A stretch of 64,000 nt of DNA from Fermentimonas sp. Its GTDB lineage: Bacteria; Bacteroidota; Bacteroidia; Bacteroidales; Dysgonomonadaceae. This document shows positions 48,401-57,058 of the stretch, one piece after another (the first letter of the stretch is position 1; every line of letters begins with the position of its first letter). The DNA lies in assembly GCA_015478775.1 (NCBI GenBank), contig JADMKP010000010.1, forward strand, positions 236,593-300,592, given 5' to 3'. Both the position numbers and the translations under genes were made by a program. The notes below the pieces were generated by a model. That model searched no databases, was not told the DNA's origin, and was given only the letters and a program-made list of their open reading frames with translations.

Positions 48401-48645
48401 ATATCCTCCGTACCCAAGTTTATTACCCTTTGAAAAGCTTCGGCCAATGCAGATGCCGGCAGGGTAGGGTTTAGTTTCTTTAGCGATGCCTTGAAATGGC
48501 TTTCCAATATTACAGATGAGAAAGTTTCTCTTTGCTGATTGTTGCCAATAGGAGAAATATCTGTACCGTTGTAATATGTGTAACCCTGATTAACTAGTTG
48601 GTTAATCAAAGATTGCTCTATGGTGTGTTCGGTTAATTTGGTCAT
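45457..48645 (-). CDS. hsdR: Type I restriction enzyme, R (motor/nuclease) subunit
   Basis: 1062 residues. The N-terminal nuclease domain has FDVVIFINGLPLVFIELKSAAD near 145 (PD-(D/E)XK). The SF2 motor has Walker A VVWHTQGSGKSLSM near 315, DEAH as VVVADEAHRSQYG near 420, and SYIGFTGTPIEL. C-terminal helical regions follow. It cleaves unmodified DNA after translocation. It follows hsdS by 19 bases in the order hsdM-hsdS-hsdR. Nothing indicates inactivation. Confidence 0.95.
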   Translation of the reverse strand: MTKLTEHTIEQSLINQLVNQGYTYYNGTDISPIGNNQQRETFSSVILESHFKASLKKLNPTLPASALAEAFQRVINLGTEDIMENNERFHDKLTNGVTVEFNKEGRSIGINVTLLDIVNPENNSFWVVNQFVVRENNNEKRFDVVIFINGLPLVFIELKSAADEKATLRRAYTQIQNYKKAVPSIFYYNSLCIITDGIDAATSSLSAPFSRYLTWKAPSKEQEQAIAEEPQLSIAADVATMYGGMTELQTLTKYMLNKKTLVELIRYCTVFEQEEKKDDKTGLVSQVKIKKVAAYHQYYSVQKAVSQTLRATHAVDGDRKIGVVWHTQGSGKSLSMVFYCGQIITHPQMGNPTIVMLTDRNDLDDQLFGTFGNCVSLLRQTPVQADSREHLKELLKVQGGGVIFTTIQKFAPTEGNVYDTLSERTNIVVVADEAHRSQYGFSGHVVETDEGSEIRYGNAKYLRDALPNASYIGFTGTPIELNDKSTPAVFGNYIDVYDIKQAVDDGATVPISYESRLVKIKLDDRTTKALDDEINEIADATEEQIERAKKRTTTIDSVVGHPDRIKDIAKDIVMHFEARQNVFEGKAMIVGMTRKICVMLYNAIIELRPEWDSKDLSKGGIKIVMTSSSDDPESFQPHHTTKQQRKELAIRMKDTTDELKLVIVRDMWLTGFDAPSLHTMYIDKKMQGHNLMQAIARVNRVYKDKPGGLIVDYFGIGQDLRNAMATYLKSGGEGSPIVDINEAIAGMQEKHEVVEQMFNGFDYRRYFNSDTAQKLQVLLAAQNFILANENLKERFLKEVTLLSRLYAMSIPSPHAETIKDEVAFFQAVKSRINKFSGSGGKSDFEVETAIKQIIDSALSSEGVIDVFEAAGIKAPSVSILSDEFLLEVKNMQEKNVAFELLKKLLNDEVRIRKTKNIAQGKKFSEMLEAVVKRYHNNQIDSAQVLAELTEIAKEMRLEDHKAVDLGLTPEEYAFYSVLNENESTRFLDDDKMKELIHTIVDVIRKNATVDWNRRDDVRAKLRLTVRKILMRYGYPPDLARMEADRVLAQGESLAAVFSRDGL

Positions 48646-48664
48646 ACCGTTATTATTTTATCTG

Positions 48665-49867
48665 CTACATTACTTCACATAGTTGCTCTTGAAACTCAGT
48701 TACTCGCAGTTGTCCGCTCATGAGTTTTGGGAGGAGGGTGTCGCGGGTGGCTTGGAGGGTTTGGATTTGGAGATAATTATTATATATTTTCAAATCTAAA
48801 TTGTATAATAAATTATTTAATTCCTCTTTACAATCGTCAGTTGGAATTACAACTTCAATATTGGAAAAGGATGCTTTATTAATAGACCCAAAAACTGTAC
48901 CTTCAGACTCAAATAAATCAAAAACAGGCTTTAATGATTTTAGTTTGTACAAACAATACGATTTGTAATTGCTACTAACCGCAGCTAAGCCTCTACCAAT
49001 ACAACATTTATCTAAAGCAACATTTATATCACCGACTGGAGCTCTAACACTTACTAAGACATCAAACTTGTTAGCCATTCTCTTTGGTTCAGTTGTATAT
49101 AGTCTAATCTGAGGAAATCGTTCTGAAAATTCAGCTCTCCCTTGAAAAAAGATAGAACCATTTTTTTCAGTATTATATGATGTCCCTTTCGGAGATTGTC
49201 CCATAATAATATCAAACTCCTTTCCCAATTTCCCAACTCTCCACCCCTCAGGCAATTCATCCCCAACTTGATATTTACCAAACCACTCTTTAAATATTGT
49301 TTGTGCTATGGTTTCTAAGGTTTCGTTTTGTGCTTGTAGTAGTTCTATTTTATCATCGAAGGAGGTGAGAATGGAGGCTATGGCTTTTTGTTCGGGAAGT
49401 GGGGGGATATTTATATTAATAATATCAAATGTCTTTGTTGTTATTGTGTCAAAGACTGCTCCATAAACGTTTCTTCTTATCAACTTTAAACTATACTTTA
49501 TCAAGTAAAAAAGAAAATTAATATCAGATACATTTTCAACTTCCCTTATACCATAACATGATTGGTTGAATGCCATTTCATTTTTCAGTTGTGCCATTAC
49601 TCCAACAGTACCCCTTGCAGATATAATTATATCACCAATGTTTAGTAATTTAGTAGAACTATTCTTTAATCCCAACTCAGTGATGGACTTTTCTGCACAG
49701 CTTACCCATCTATTTTCATTATTAAAGTCTACTACAGAAAGCCATGGGATATCACCGTTCCAATATTCACTTACAGAAGTTTTTGGTGTTCCGCCTCCAA
49801 TTAAATTTATTACCTCTCCCAAAGTCGTCTCCACCCATCCCTTCGGCAATCCATTCTCCTCAATCAT
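48665..49867 (-). CDS. hsdS: Type I restriction enzyme, S (specificity) subunit
   Basis: 400 residues with two target recognition domains and two conserved helical spacers. The first TRD is about 8-160 (LPKGWVETTLGEVINLIGGGTP) with spacer IPPLPEQKAIASILTSFDDKIELLQAQNETLE; the second begins LPEGWRVGKLGKEFDIIMGQSP. It determines the bipartite DNA target of the complex. It overlaps hsdM by four bases (ATGA). No second hsdS fragment or recombinase for shuffling was found nearby. Confidence 0.94.
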   Translation of the reverse strand: MIEENGLPKGWVETTLGEVINLIGGGTPKTSVSEYWNGDIPWLSVVDFNNENRWVSCAEKSITELGLKNSSTKLLNIGDIIISARGTVGVMAQLKNEMAFNQSCYGIREVENVSDINFLFYLIKYSLKLIRRNVYGAVFDTITTKTFDIININIPPLPEQKAIASILTSFDDKIELLQAQNETLETIAQTIFKEWFGKYQVGDELPEGWRVGKLGKEFDIIMGQSPKGTSYNTEKNGSIFFQGRAEFSERFPQIRLYTTEPKRMANKFDVLVSVRAPVGDINVALDKCCIGRGLAAVSSNYKSYCLYKLKSLKPVFDLFESEGTVFGSINKASFSNIEVVIPTDDCKEELNNLLYNLDLKIYNNYLQIQTLQATRDTLLPKLMSGQLRVTEFQEQLCEVM

Positions 49868-51375
49868 AACTCAATTCCAATTTTAGCCAATTGATTAACA
49901 ATCTCTTGGTTCAACTCCTTTTCTTTTTCCATCTGTTTTTTTAAAGTGGCAGTCAGTTCAGCCATTTTTTCTTCAAATGGTATGCCATCGTCTTCTTCAT
50001 CTTCAATGCCCACATAACGACCAGGTGTTAAAACATAATCGTGTTTCAATATTTTTTCTATTGCAGCAGATTTGCAGAAGCCTTTCACGTTTTCGTAATT
50101 TTCGCCTTTGCGCCAGTTGTGGTAGGTGTTGCGTATTTTTGCAATGTCTTCATCAGATAAGTCGCGATGCACACGGTCTTTCATATAGCCCATTTCTGAA
50201 GCATCTATAAAGAGTACTTCTTTGCTATGGTTGCTTTTTTCTCTTCGTAAGAACCATATACAAGCCGGTATGCCGGTGTTGTAAAATAGTTGTTTGGGAA
50301 GGGCTACAATACATTCAACTAAATCATCTTCTACTAATCTTCGGCGAATATCACCTTCGCCCGATGTGTTTGAGCTGAGCGAGCCATTTGATAAAACAGT
50401 TGCCATTACTCCTTTTGGTGCAAGATGGTATAGCATATGGAGTATCCATCCGTAGTTGGCATTGCCATTGGGTGGTGTGCCGTAATCTTTCCAGCGTGCA
50501 TCTTCTTGCAATATATCTATTCCCCAATCTTTTTGATTGAAGGGTGGGTTTGCCAAAATGAAGTCGGCTTTGAGATCGGGGTGTGCATCTTTTAAGAATG
50601 AGCCTTCGGTGTTCCACAATACAAACTTTGAGTTGATATTGCGAATGGCAAGGTTCATTTTAGAGAGTTTCCATGTGGTTTGGTTGCTTTCTTGTCCATA
50701 CACTGTGATGTCTCTGATGTTTCCGCTATGTTCGGTTACAAACTTCTCGCTCATTACAAACATACCGCCACTACCGCTTGCGGGGTCGTATACTCTGCCT
50801 TTGTAGGGTTCTATCATCTCTACCATTAGTTTTACAATGGCTTTGGGGGTATAAAACTGTCCTCCTTTTTTTCCTTCGGCATTGGCAAATTCACCTAAGA
50901 AATATTCATATACTCTACCAAATAGGTCTTTGGAGTTTTCGTTCTCTACTTGCAGATCGGTATTTGAGATAAGGTCTATAAGTTCGCCCAAAGATTTCTT
51001 GTCTAAATTTGCTTTGCCATATACCTGTGGCAATACGTTTTTGAGGTCTTTGTTCTCTTTTTCTATTGCCTCCATTGCTTCGTCGAGGGTTTGCCCTATG
51101 TTAGGCAATTTAGCCTGAGCATGGATGTGGCTCCATCTGGATATTTGGGGTACAAAGAAAACATTTTCTGCAATGTATTCGTCTCTATCTTCAGGATCGC
51201 TCCATTCATCTGCTTCGAGTTTATGGTAAAGCTCTGTAAATGATTCTGATATGTATTTTAAGAATACTAGTCCTAATACTATGTGTTTATACTCTGCAGC
51301 ATCTATGTTTTTCCTTAATTTGTCGGCTGCCTTAAACAGTTTTTGTTCGAAATTGGTGTTATCTTTTTTGGCCAT
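49864..51375 (-). CDS. hsdM: Type I restriction enzyme, M (methyltransferase) subunit
   Basis: 503 residues. The N-terminal HsdM domain is followed by the N6-adenine methyltransferase core: SAM-binding VYDPASGSGGMFVMSEKF near 192 and catalytic ILANPPFNQKDWG near 280. GQFYTPKAIVKLM precedes it, as in the family. With HsdS it protects host DNA by methylating adenines. It is first in hsdM-hsdS-hsdR; the second GH92 gene ends 135 bases upstream on the same strand. Confidence 0.95.
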   Translation of the reverse strand: MAKKDNTNFEQKLFKAADKLRKNIDAAEYKHIVLGLVFLKYISESFTELYHKLEADEWSDPEDRDEYIAENVFFVPQISRWSHIHAQAKLPNIGQTLDEAMEAIEKENKDLKNVLPQVYGKANLDKKSLGELIDLISNTDLQVENENSKDLFGRVYEYFLGEFANAEGKKGGQFYTPKAIVKLMVEMIEPYKGRVYDPASGSGGMFVMSEKFVTEHSGNIRDITVYGQESNQTTWKLSKMNLAIRNINSKFVLWNTEGSFLKDAHPDLKADFILANPPFNQKDWGIDILQEDARWKDYGTPPNGNANYGWILHMLYHLAPKGVMATVLSNGSLSSNTSGEGDIRRRLVEDDLVECIVALPKQLFYNTGIPACIWFLRREKSNHSKEVLFIDASEMGYMKDRVHRDLSDEDIAKIRNTYHNWRKGENYENVKGFCKSAAIEKILKHDYVLTPGRYVGIEDEEDDGIPFEEKMAELTATLKKQMEKEKELNQEIVNQLAKIGIEL

Positions 51376-51496
51376 TTATGTGTTAGTTGTGTGTTATGCG
51401 TTAATTTAACTACTAAAGTAGACAATTATTGTTATATCTACCAGAAAGCGAGTGAAACACATACTCGAAATAAGAAATTAATACGTGACAGGCAAA

Positions 51497-51539
51497 CCAA
51501 TACAAAAATATTATTGTTGATTTGTGCAATATTTAACCT
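51497..51539. repeat. 43-bp repeat, copy 1 (overlaps the end of the second GH92 gene)
   Basis: These 43 bases recur at 56953-56995 in the same orientation with two mismatches. The stop codon and last nine codons of the GH92 gene lie in this copy. The repeats bracket the GH92 gene and two flavoprotein genes. Confidence 0.8.
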
Positions 51540-53841
51540 CATCTGTCATTTCTAATACAAGTTTACCTCCTTCGGTAATTTGCTTATGTGTGATACGATA
51601 ATCTTCAATAGGCTGATTATTATACATAACTTTATTAACAAAAACATTTGACATACTGTTATTAAGAGCTTCAATTATAAATGTTTCTCCGGTATAGAAA
51701 TCAGGATTAAGTTTAATGGTAACTTTATCGAATAATGGACTTCCAATTTGATATTCTGGATTCTTCTCCGTACCTCCATTCATTTGGAATAATCCAATTT
51801 TCATTAAGATAGCTAAACTTCCCATTAATCCTTGATCTTCATCACCATTGTACCCTGTAGCAGGCGACAATCCACTATAAGCTTTATTTACAACACTTCT
51901 TGTCCAAAACTGAGCAAGATCATGACGTCCTAACTGGTTAAATATTTGGGCAGTTTGCATAGAAGGTTGATTTCCATAATTAATTGGAATACGACTATAC
52001 TCAGGATGCAATTCTTTGTCATGTGCATTACCTGAAGTGAATCCAAGTATAGCAGCGGCTTCAAACTGTTCATTCAATTTTTGAACTGCTTTTTCCTTTC
52101 CACCCATTAATTCCGCAAGGCCAGAAATATCGTGAGGTACAAACCATGTCGATTGAGCTCCGTTTGACTCGATAAATCCAGTCTGATATTTATAAGGATC
52201 AAAGTCAGCTAACCATTTACCATTAATGTCTCTTGGACGCATCCATGTGGATTCATTATCATATACATTTTTGTAGTTTTTTGAGCGATTAAGGAAATAA
52301 GTGTAATCCTCTTCATATCCAAGTTTTTTCGCTAACTGGGCAAGTGTCCAATCTTGGTAAGCGTACTCCATGGTTAAACTTGCACCTTCTTGATGAAACC
52401 CAAAATTTCCTTCTGGAAGTGGATAAGGTACATAACCGTTTTCTATATAATAATTCAGTCCTCCCCCAAGATCCGTGTCGTGTTCATATCCTGCTTTTCC
52501 CATTATTCCTCCGGGCATATGATTCTTTTTTAAGGCTGCATATATTTCCGAAATATTTTCAGTAACAATACCTTTCTGAATAGCACTTACAATAAAAGGA
52601 GTGGATGAAGCTCCTGTCATAACATACGTATAGTTTCCGCCAGAAGGACCACGAGGAATCAAGCCTCCATCAGCATAATATTGCATCATAGATTGAACAA
52701 ACTCCTTGTGAATTTCGGGATAAACTAAACCCCACAAAGTATTAATTGTCCATTGAGCTCCCCAAAAAGAATCAGAGTTATAGTGATTAAAAACAGGTTT
52801 TTCGTTTTCATTAAGTGGTAATTGTCCTATTCTAAAATTATCACCAGTATAATCTGGATAAGCCCCATTGGCATCACTTATTATTCTACGTCCTTGTAAT
52901 GCGTGCCATAGATCAGTATAAAAACGTCTTTGTTGTTGCTCAGTTCCGCCTTCAATCTGAATTCTATTTAAATACGAATTCCACTCTTCACGAGACTCAG
53001 CAACAACTTCTTCGAAACTCCAATGTGACAACTCTGTCTTAATATTGTTGATAGCATTTTCAACAGATGTATATGAAATTCCTGCTTTTAAAAGTACCTC
53101 GCTTGTATTCTCCTCAAAAACTAAAAGATAGTTACCCGTTGCTTCATCCCTTTGCACATCTTTAATCTGCACATCTGAATCGATATGAAAAAATAACTTT
53201 GTTGATTTTGGACGACGGCGAGTAGGGGCATTTAATAATTCTCCCGAAACGCTAGTGCTTGTTGTTTTAATTAAAACCCCATCCTTGTTTAAACTGGGTC
53301 CTAGCATAGTATTTAAATTAAGAAGCAAAGCGGGAGATCCATCTCCTTCAAATTTATATTTGTGAAAACCAACACGTTTAGTACTCGTAATTTCAGCTTT
53401 GATAGTATATCTTTTGAGTTCAAGATATTGGTAACCAGGACTCACTTTCTCTGTTTCGTGACTAAAAGGAGAATAAAAGTCAGTGAAAATATTTTCACTG
53501 TTATCATTTGAAATAGTAACTGGCATTACAGAAAGTCCAGAAAGTTGCCAAGCGTGTATATGACTAAATCCTTTGATTGTGTCAGTTTTGTAACGATAAC
53601 CACTTCCCCAAGCTCCATCAAGCTGATTGTCTGGGCTCAAATTAACCATTCCGAAAGGACGACATGCTGATGAAAAAAAGAACCAACGTGAATTTTCAGT
53701 GTCCAAATGAGGATAAACCAAATCTACAGGATTTGATTTAGAGGTTTTATATGCATTACTACTTTCGCATGATACGAAAAGAATTAAGATAATAAATAAT
53801 TTAAGTGCTGTTTTCAGTGATTTTTTATTTGCTAATATCAA
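51511..53841 (-). CDS. Glycoside hydrolase family 92, lipoprotein
   Basis: 776 residues with a lipoprotein signal (lipobox LFVSC). GH92 features: VYPHLDTENSRWFFFSSACRPFGMVNLSPD near 42, SHIHAWQLSG near 95, SDSFWGAQWTIN near 360, and the C-terminal GYNGDEDQGLMGSLAILMKIGLFQM. It is distant from the GH92 enzyme at 18073. The start is TTG (53841-53839), as no ATG precedes the signal peptide in frame, and an upstream ATG hits a stop after four codons. It sits between defence genes and flavoproteins, and its last codons lie in a repeat. Confidence 0.85.
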   Translation of the reverse strand: MILANKKSLKTALKLFIILILFVSCESSNAYKTSKSNPVDLVYPHLDTENSRWFFFSSACRPFGMVNLSPDNQLDGAWGSGYRYKTDTIKGFSHIHAWQLSGLSVMPVTISNDNSENIFTDFYSPFSHETEKVSPGYQYLELKRYTIKAEITSTKRVGFHKYKFEGDGSPALLLNLNTMLGPSLNKDGVLIKTTSTSVSGELLNAPTRRRPKSTKLFFHIDSDVQIKDVQRDEATGNYLLVFEENTSEVLLKAGISYTSVENAINNIKTELSHWSFEEVVAESREEWNSYLNRIQIEGGTEQQQRRFYTDLWHALQGRRIISDANGAYPDYTGDNFRIGQLPLNENEKPVFNHYNSDSFWGAQWTINTLWGLVYPEIHKEFVQSMMQYYADGGLIPRGPSGGNYTYVMTGASSTPFIVSAIQKGIVTENISEIYAALKKNHMPGGIMGKAGYEHDTDLGGGLNYYIENGYVPYPLPEGNFGFHQEGASLTMEYAYQDWTLAQLAKKLGYEEDYTYFLNRSKNYKNVYDNESTWMRPRDINGKWLADFDPYKYQTGFIESNGAQSTWFVPHDISGLAELMGGKEKAVQKLNEQFEAAAILGFTSGNAHDKELHPEYSRIPINYGNQPSMQTAQIFNQLGRHDLAQFWTRSVVNKAYSGLSPATGYNGDEDQGLMGSLAILMKIGLFQMNGGTEKNPEYQIGSPLFDKVTIKLNPDFYTGETFIIEALNNSMSNVFVNKVMYNNQPIEDYRITHKQITEGGKLVLEMTDEVKYCTNQQ

Positions 53842-54077
53842 TTTTTTTCTATTTTTTGCTCATCATATATAACAATAGTTCGTTTTTATTATCTTTTTAA
53901 GCTCTGAAACTAAGGATTTTAAAGATGATTAACTACACTGGCCAAACCAAAGATAATAACTTTTCTATAAACAAACCCTCCCTTCAAGCTATTTTTGGAA
54001 TCCCGGGTGTTGTAATTTATGATTCCAATATAAGTGAACATTTATTGAAAGAATAAACGGATATGTAATAGATATAT

Positions 54078-54085
54078 TACTTTTG
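54078..54085 (+). promoter_or_regulatory. -7 element of the BaiN/HI0933-type flavoprotein gene
   Basis: TACTTTTG matches TAnnTTTG and lies 15 bases before the ATG at 54101. The equivalent position in the truncated copy (33.8 kb) keeps a match, TAATTTTG. An in-frame TTG at 54083 falls inside this element and is therefore not the start. Confidence 0.6.
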
Positions 54086-54100
54086 CATAAAATTTGTAAT

Positions 54101-55327
54101 ATGACAATTGCCATAATCGGTGGAGGTGCGGCAGGTTTTTTCTTGGCAATAAATCTAAAGCGATTAGCTCCAAATATCGATGTAACCATATTTGAGAAAA
54201 GTGCAAAAGTTTTAACTAAAGTAGCTATATCAGGAGGTGGAAGATGTAATCTCACAAATTCATTTGCTGAGATAAAGAAATTGAATCAAGCATATCCCCG
54301 TGGTGATAAATTATTAAAACGTGCATTCCGTCTATTCGACCACAGAGATACATACAAATGGTTTGAAGATGCAGGTGTGCCCTTGGTTACTCAAGACGAC
54401 CAATGTGTTTTTCCCTATTCGCAAGACTCGAATCAAATCGTTGTAACATTTATTAAGCTCGCCCGAGAGTTGGGTATATCGGTAAAGACTTTGCATAGAC
54501 TGACTTCGATAACCAGTGGCGAAAGATACACCCTCACATTTAATGCCGATACTAGGTGCACCTTTGATGCGGTAGCTATAACAACAGGAGGAAGTCCTAA
54601 AGCAGAAGGATTGAGCTATTTAGAGGCTTTAGGTCATAAAATAATTTTGCCCGTACCATCTTTATTCACCTTCAATATCCCCAGTGACTCGATTAGAGAG
54701 CTGATGGGAGTTGTTGCAGAGAACGCAATGGTTTCCCTCGAAGGCACAAATCTTAAAGCATCAGGAGCACTTCTGATAACTCATTGGGGAATGAGTGGGC
54801 CGGTTATATTAAAATTATCATCCTATGGTGCAAGATTGATAAACGAAAAACAGTATCGCTTCAACATACTTGTGAGTTGGATAAATGAGGTGAACTGCGA
54901 TAAAATAGCCGAGTACATAAACTCAATCGTCCGAGAAAATCCTCAAAAGAAAGTTGCTAATGTATGTCCCTATAATATTACATCAAGGTTGTGGCTTCAC
55001 ATACTTAAAAAAGCCGAAATCCCAACAGATCGTAAGTGGGTAGATCTTGGAAAAAGGGCTATCAACAAGATAATAAATCTTCTCAGTAACGATCAGTACA
55101 CAGTCCATGGTAAGGGCTCATTTAAAGATGAATTTGTAACCTGTGGAGGTGTGAGCTTAGAGTGTATAGAATTTAACACGATGGAGAGTAAAAACTGCCC
55201 AAACCTCTATTTCGCAGGTGAGATATTAGATATTGATGCCATAACGGGAGGATTCAACCTTCAGGCAGCGTGGACAACAGCCTACGTTGCTGCGGTGGCA
55301 ATAAGCCAACCTTTAATAAATAAATAA
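54101..55327 (+). CDS. NAD(P)/FAD-dependent oxidoreductase, BaiN/HI0933 (YhiN) family
   Basis: 408 residues. FAD binding by MTIAIIGGGAAGFFLAINLKR at the start, then VAISGGGRCNLTNS near 44 and a C-terminal FAD contact FAGEILDIDAITGGFNLQAAW, all hallmarks of this family. The substrate is usually unknown. The ATG at 54101 is preferred over an in-frame TTG at 54083. It overlaps the next flavoprotein gene by one base (TAATG). Its first 35 codons were copied to 33.7 kb. Confidence 0.9.
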   Translation: MTIAIIGGGAAGFFLAINLKRLAPNIDVTIFEKSAKVLTKVAISGGGRCNLTNSFAEIKKLNQAYPRGDKLLKRAFRLFDHRDTYKWFEDAGVPLVTQDDQCVFPYSQDSNQIVVTFIKLARELGISVKTLHRLTSITSGERYTLTFNADTRCTFDAVAITTGGSPKAEGLSYLEALGHKIILPVPSLFTFNIPSDSIRELMGVVAENAMVSLEGTNLKASGALLITHWGMSGPVILKLSSYGARLINEKQYRFNILVSWINEVNCDKIAEYINSIVRENPQKKVANVCPYNITSRLWLHILKKAEIPTDRKWVDLGKRAINKIINLLSNDQYTVHGKGSFKDEFVTCGGVSLECIEFNTMESKNCPNLYFAGEILDIDAITGGFNLQAAWTTAYVAAVAISQPLINK

Positions 55328-56901
55328 TGCAAAAAGAAATTATTATAAAAGTAAGTCCCAAAGAAGCATCAAGCACCGAAAGCATTAAGCAGATAGTGGC
55401 CAGTCAATTAGACATACAGATTTCCGAAATAAAAGCTGTTAGAATAGTAAAGCGATCAATAGATGCTCGACAACGTAAAGTTTTCGTTAATTTAACACTT
55501 AATATATATATAGAGGAGAGTGAGCCAGAAACTAAGTTTGAAGAAATAGAATATAAAAATATATCCGAAGCACCCCAAGCGATAGTTGTTGGTTGCGGAC
55601 CTGCTGGCTTATTCGCCGCACTGCGGCTAATCGAGTTAGGAATACGTCCGATAGTAGTAGAACGAGGTAAGAATGTTAGAGATAGAAAAAAGGATACAGC
55701 ACAAGTAAGTAAAAACAATGTAGTAAATCCAGAATCAAATTATTGTTTTGGAGAAGGAGGAGCAGGAGCATACTCTGACGGAAAGCTATATACTCGAAGT
55801 AAAAAACGAGGAAATGTAGATAAAATATTAAGAATATTTTGTCAATATGGAGCCTCTACAGATATTTTGATTGACGCACATCCACACATCGGTACCGATA
55901 AATTACCAGGTATCATAGAAAGGATGAGAATGCAAATAGAAGAATCGGGAGGAGAAGTACATTTTGAGACCCGTATGGATAAGTTGATAATAAAAAACAA
56001 TAGTGTAGAGGGCATAGAAACTAATACAGGAAAAATATTTGTAGGAAAAGTTATACTCGCTACCGGGCATTCTGCACGAGATGTTTACTCTATGCTCCAC
56101 GAGCAAAAAATAAAATTAGAAGCAAAAGGATTTGCAATAGGTGTTCGGGTCGAACATTCATCTCACTTAATTGACCAAATTCAATATCACAACCCAGAAG
56201 GACGAGGAGAATATCTACCTGCAGCAGAATATAATTTTGTGGTTCAATCAGCAGGCAGAGGAGTATATTCGTTCTGTATGTGTCCTGGAGGAGTTATAGT
56301 TCCGATAGCGAGTAACGAAAAACAAGTAGTAGTGAATGGGATGTCTGCAAGCAACAGAGGCTCTAAATGGTCTAACTCAGGAATAGTAGTTGAAATTCAT
56401 CCAGAGGATTTGCCCGATTATGCTAAATATGAGGAATTGTGCATGATGAAATTTCAAGAAGATATAGAAGAACTTACTTGGGTAAAGGGAGGAAAAACAC
56501 AAACAGCTCCAGCACAACGCTTAGTAGATTTTGTTAAAAACAAAAAAAGTGATGATCTTCCCAATAGTTCTTATTCTGCAGGTATTGTATCCTCTGCACT
56601 ACACGAATGGCTGCCAGAATTTATCCGTACCCGTTTACAAGATGCTTTTCTACAAATAGGAAAACGCTATAAGGGTTTTTTGACAAATGATGCTATAATC
56701 ATAGCAATAGAGAGTCGAACCTCTTCTCCTGTACGCATCACCCGTGATAGGGAGAGTTTGGAGCACTTTGAAATAAGAGGTTTGTACCCGTGTGGCGAAG
56801 GTGCTGGATATGCAGGAGGAATAGTATCTGCGGCAATGGATGGAGAACGCTGCGCTGAGGCACTGGTTGAGAGATGTTCTATGGTTTCCTCCTGCCTGTA
56901 A
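55327..56901 (+). CDS. FAD-dependent dehydrogenase, COG2509 type
   Basis: 524 residues. A short N-terminal domain (about 1-80) precedes the Rossmann motif AIVVGCGPAGLFAALRLIELG near 90. Other family points are VVERGKNVRDRKKDTAQ, NYCFGEGGAGAYSDGKLYTR near 140, SFCMCPGGVIVPIAS near 318, and PCGEGAGYAGGIVSAAMDG at the end. Proteins of this group are conserved but largely uncharacterised. It is translationally coupled to the BaiN/HI0933-type gene and followed by a palindrome and the second 43-bp repeat. Confidence 0.88.
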   Translation: MQKEIIIKVSPKEASSTESIKQIVASQLDIQISEIKAVRIVKRSIDARQRKVFVNLTLNIYIEESEPETKFEEIEYKNISEAPQAIVVGCGPAGLFAALRLIELGIRPIVVERGKNVRDRKKDTAQVSKNNVVNPESNYCFGEGGAGAYSDGKLYTRSKKRGNVDKILRIFCQYGASTDILIDAHPHIGTDKLPGIIERMRMQIEESGGEVHFETRMDKLIIKNNSVEGIETNTGKIFVGKVILATGHSARDVYSMLHEQKIKLEAKGFAIGVRVEHSSHLIDQIQYHNPEGRGEYLPAAEYNFVVQSAGRGVYSFCMCPGGVIVPIASNEKQVVVNGMSASNRGSKWSNSGIVVEIHPEDLPDYAKYEELCMMKFQEDIEELTWVKGGKTQTAPAQRLVDFVKNKKSDDLPNSSYSAGIVSSALHEWLPEFIRTRLQDAFLQIGKRYKGFLTNDAIIIAIESRTSSPVRITRDRESLEHFEIRGLYPCGEGAGYAGGIVSAAMDGERCAEALVERCSMVSSCL

Positions 56902-56927
56902 AGCAACAATTTACTTTGAGCTATAAT

Positions 56928-56943
56928 TCGTGATTAATCACGA
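56928..56943. promoter_or_regulatory. Perfect 16-bp palindrome
   Basis: TCGTGATTAATCACGA is fully symmetric and lies 27 bases after the COG2509-type gene and 10 bases before the second 43-bp repeat. It could be an operator for the genes downstream or a weak terminator; there is no T-run. Confidence 0.35.
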
Positions 56944-56952
56944 TCAAGCATA

Positions 56953-56995
56953 CCAACACAAAAATATTATTGTTGATTTGTGCAATAATTAACCT
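56953..56995. repeat. 43-bp repeat, copy 2 (intergenic)
   Basis: Matches 51497-51539 in direct orientation with two differences. Here the sequence is noncoding and lies upstream of the 157-residue protein gene. Confidence 0.8.
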
Positions 56996-57058
56996 TTTTG
57001 GGGTATAATACTATGTCTAATGAATTAGATGATATTTGTTAAACAATTAAAAATAGTA

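Noticed and set aside
54083-54100. TTG start adding six residues to the BaiN/HI0933-type protein
   Set aside because: The TTG is inside the -7 promoter element; the ATG at 54101 gives the normal family start, and the truncated copy keeps that ATG.
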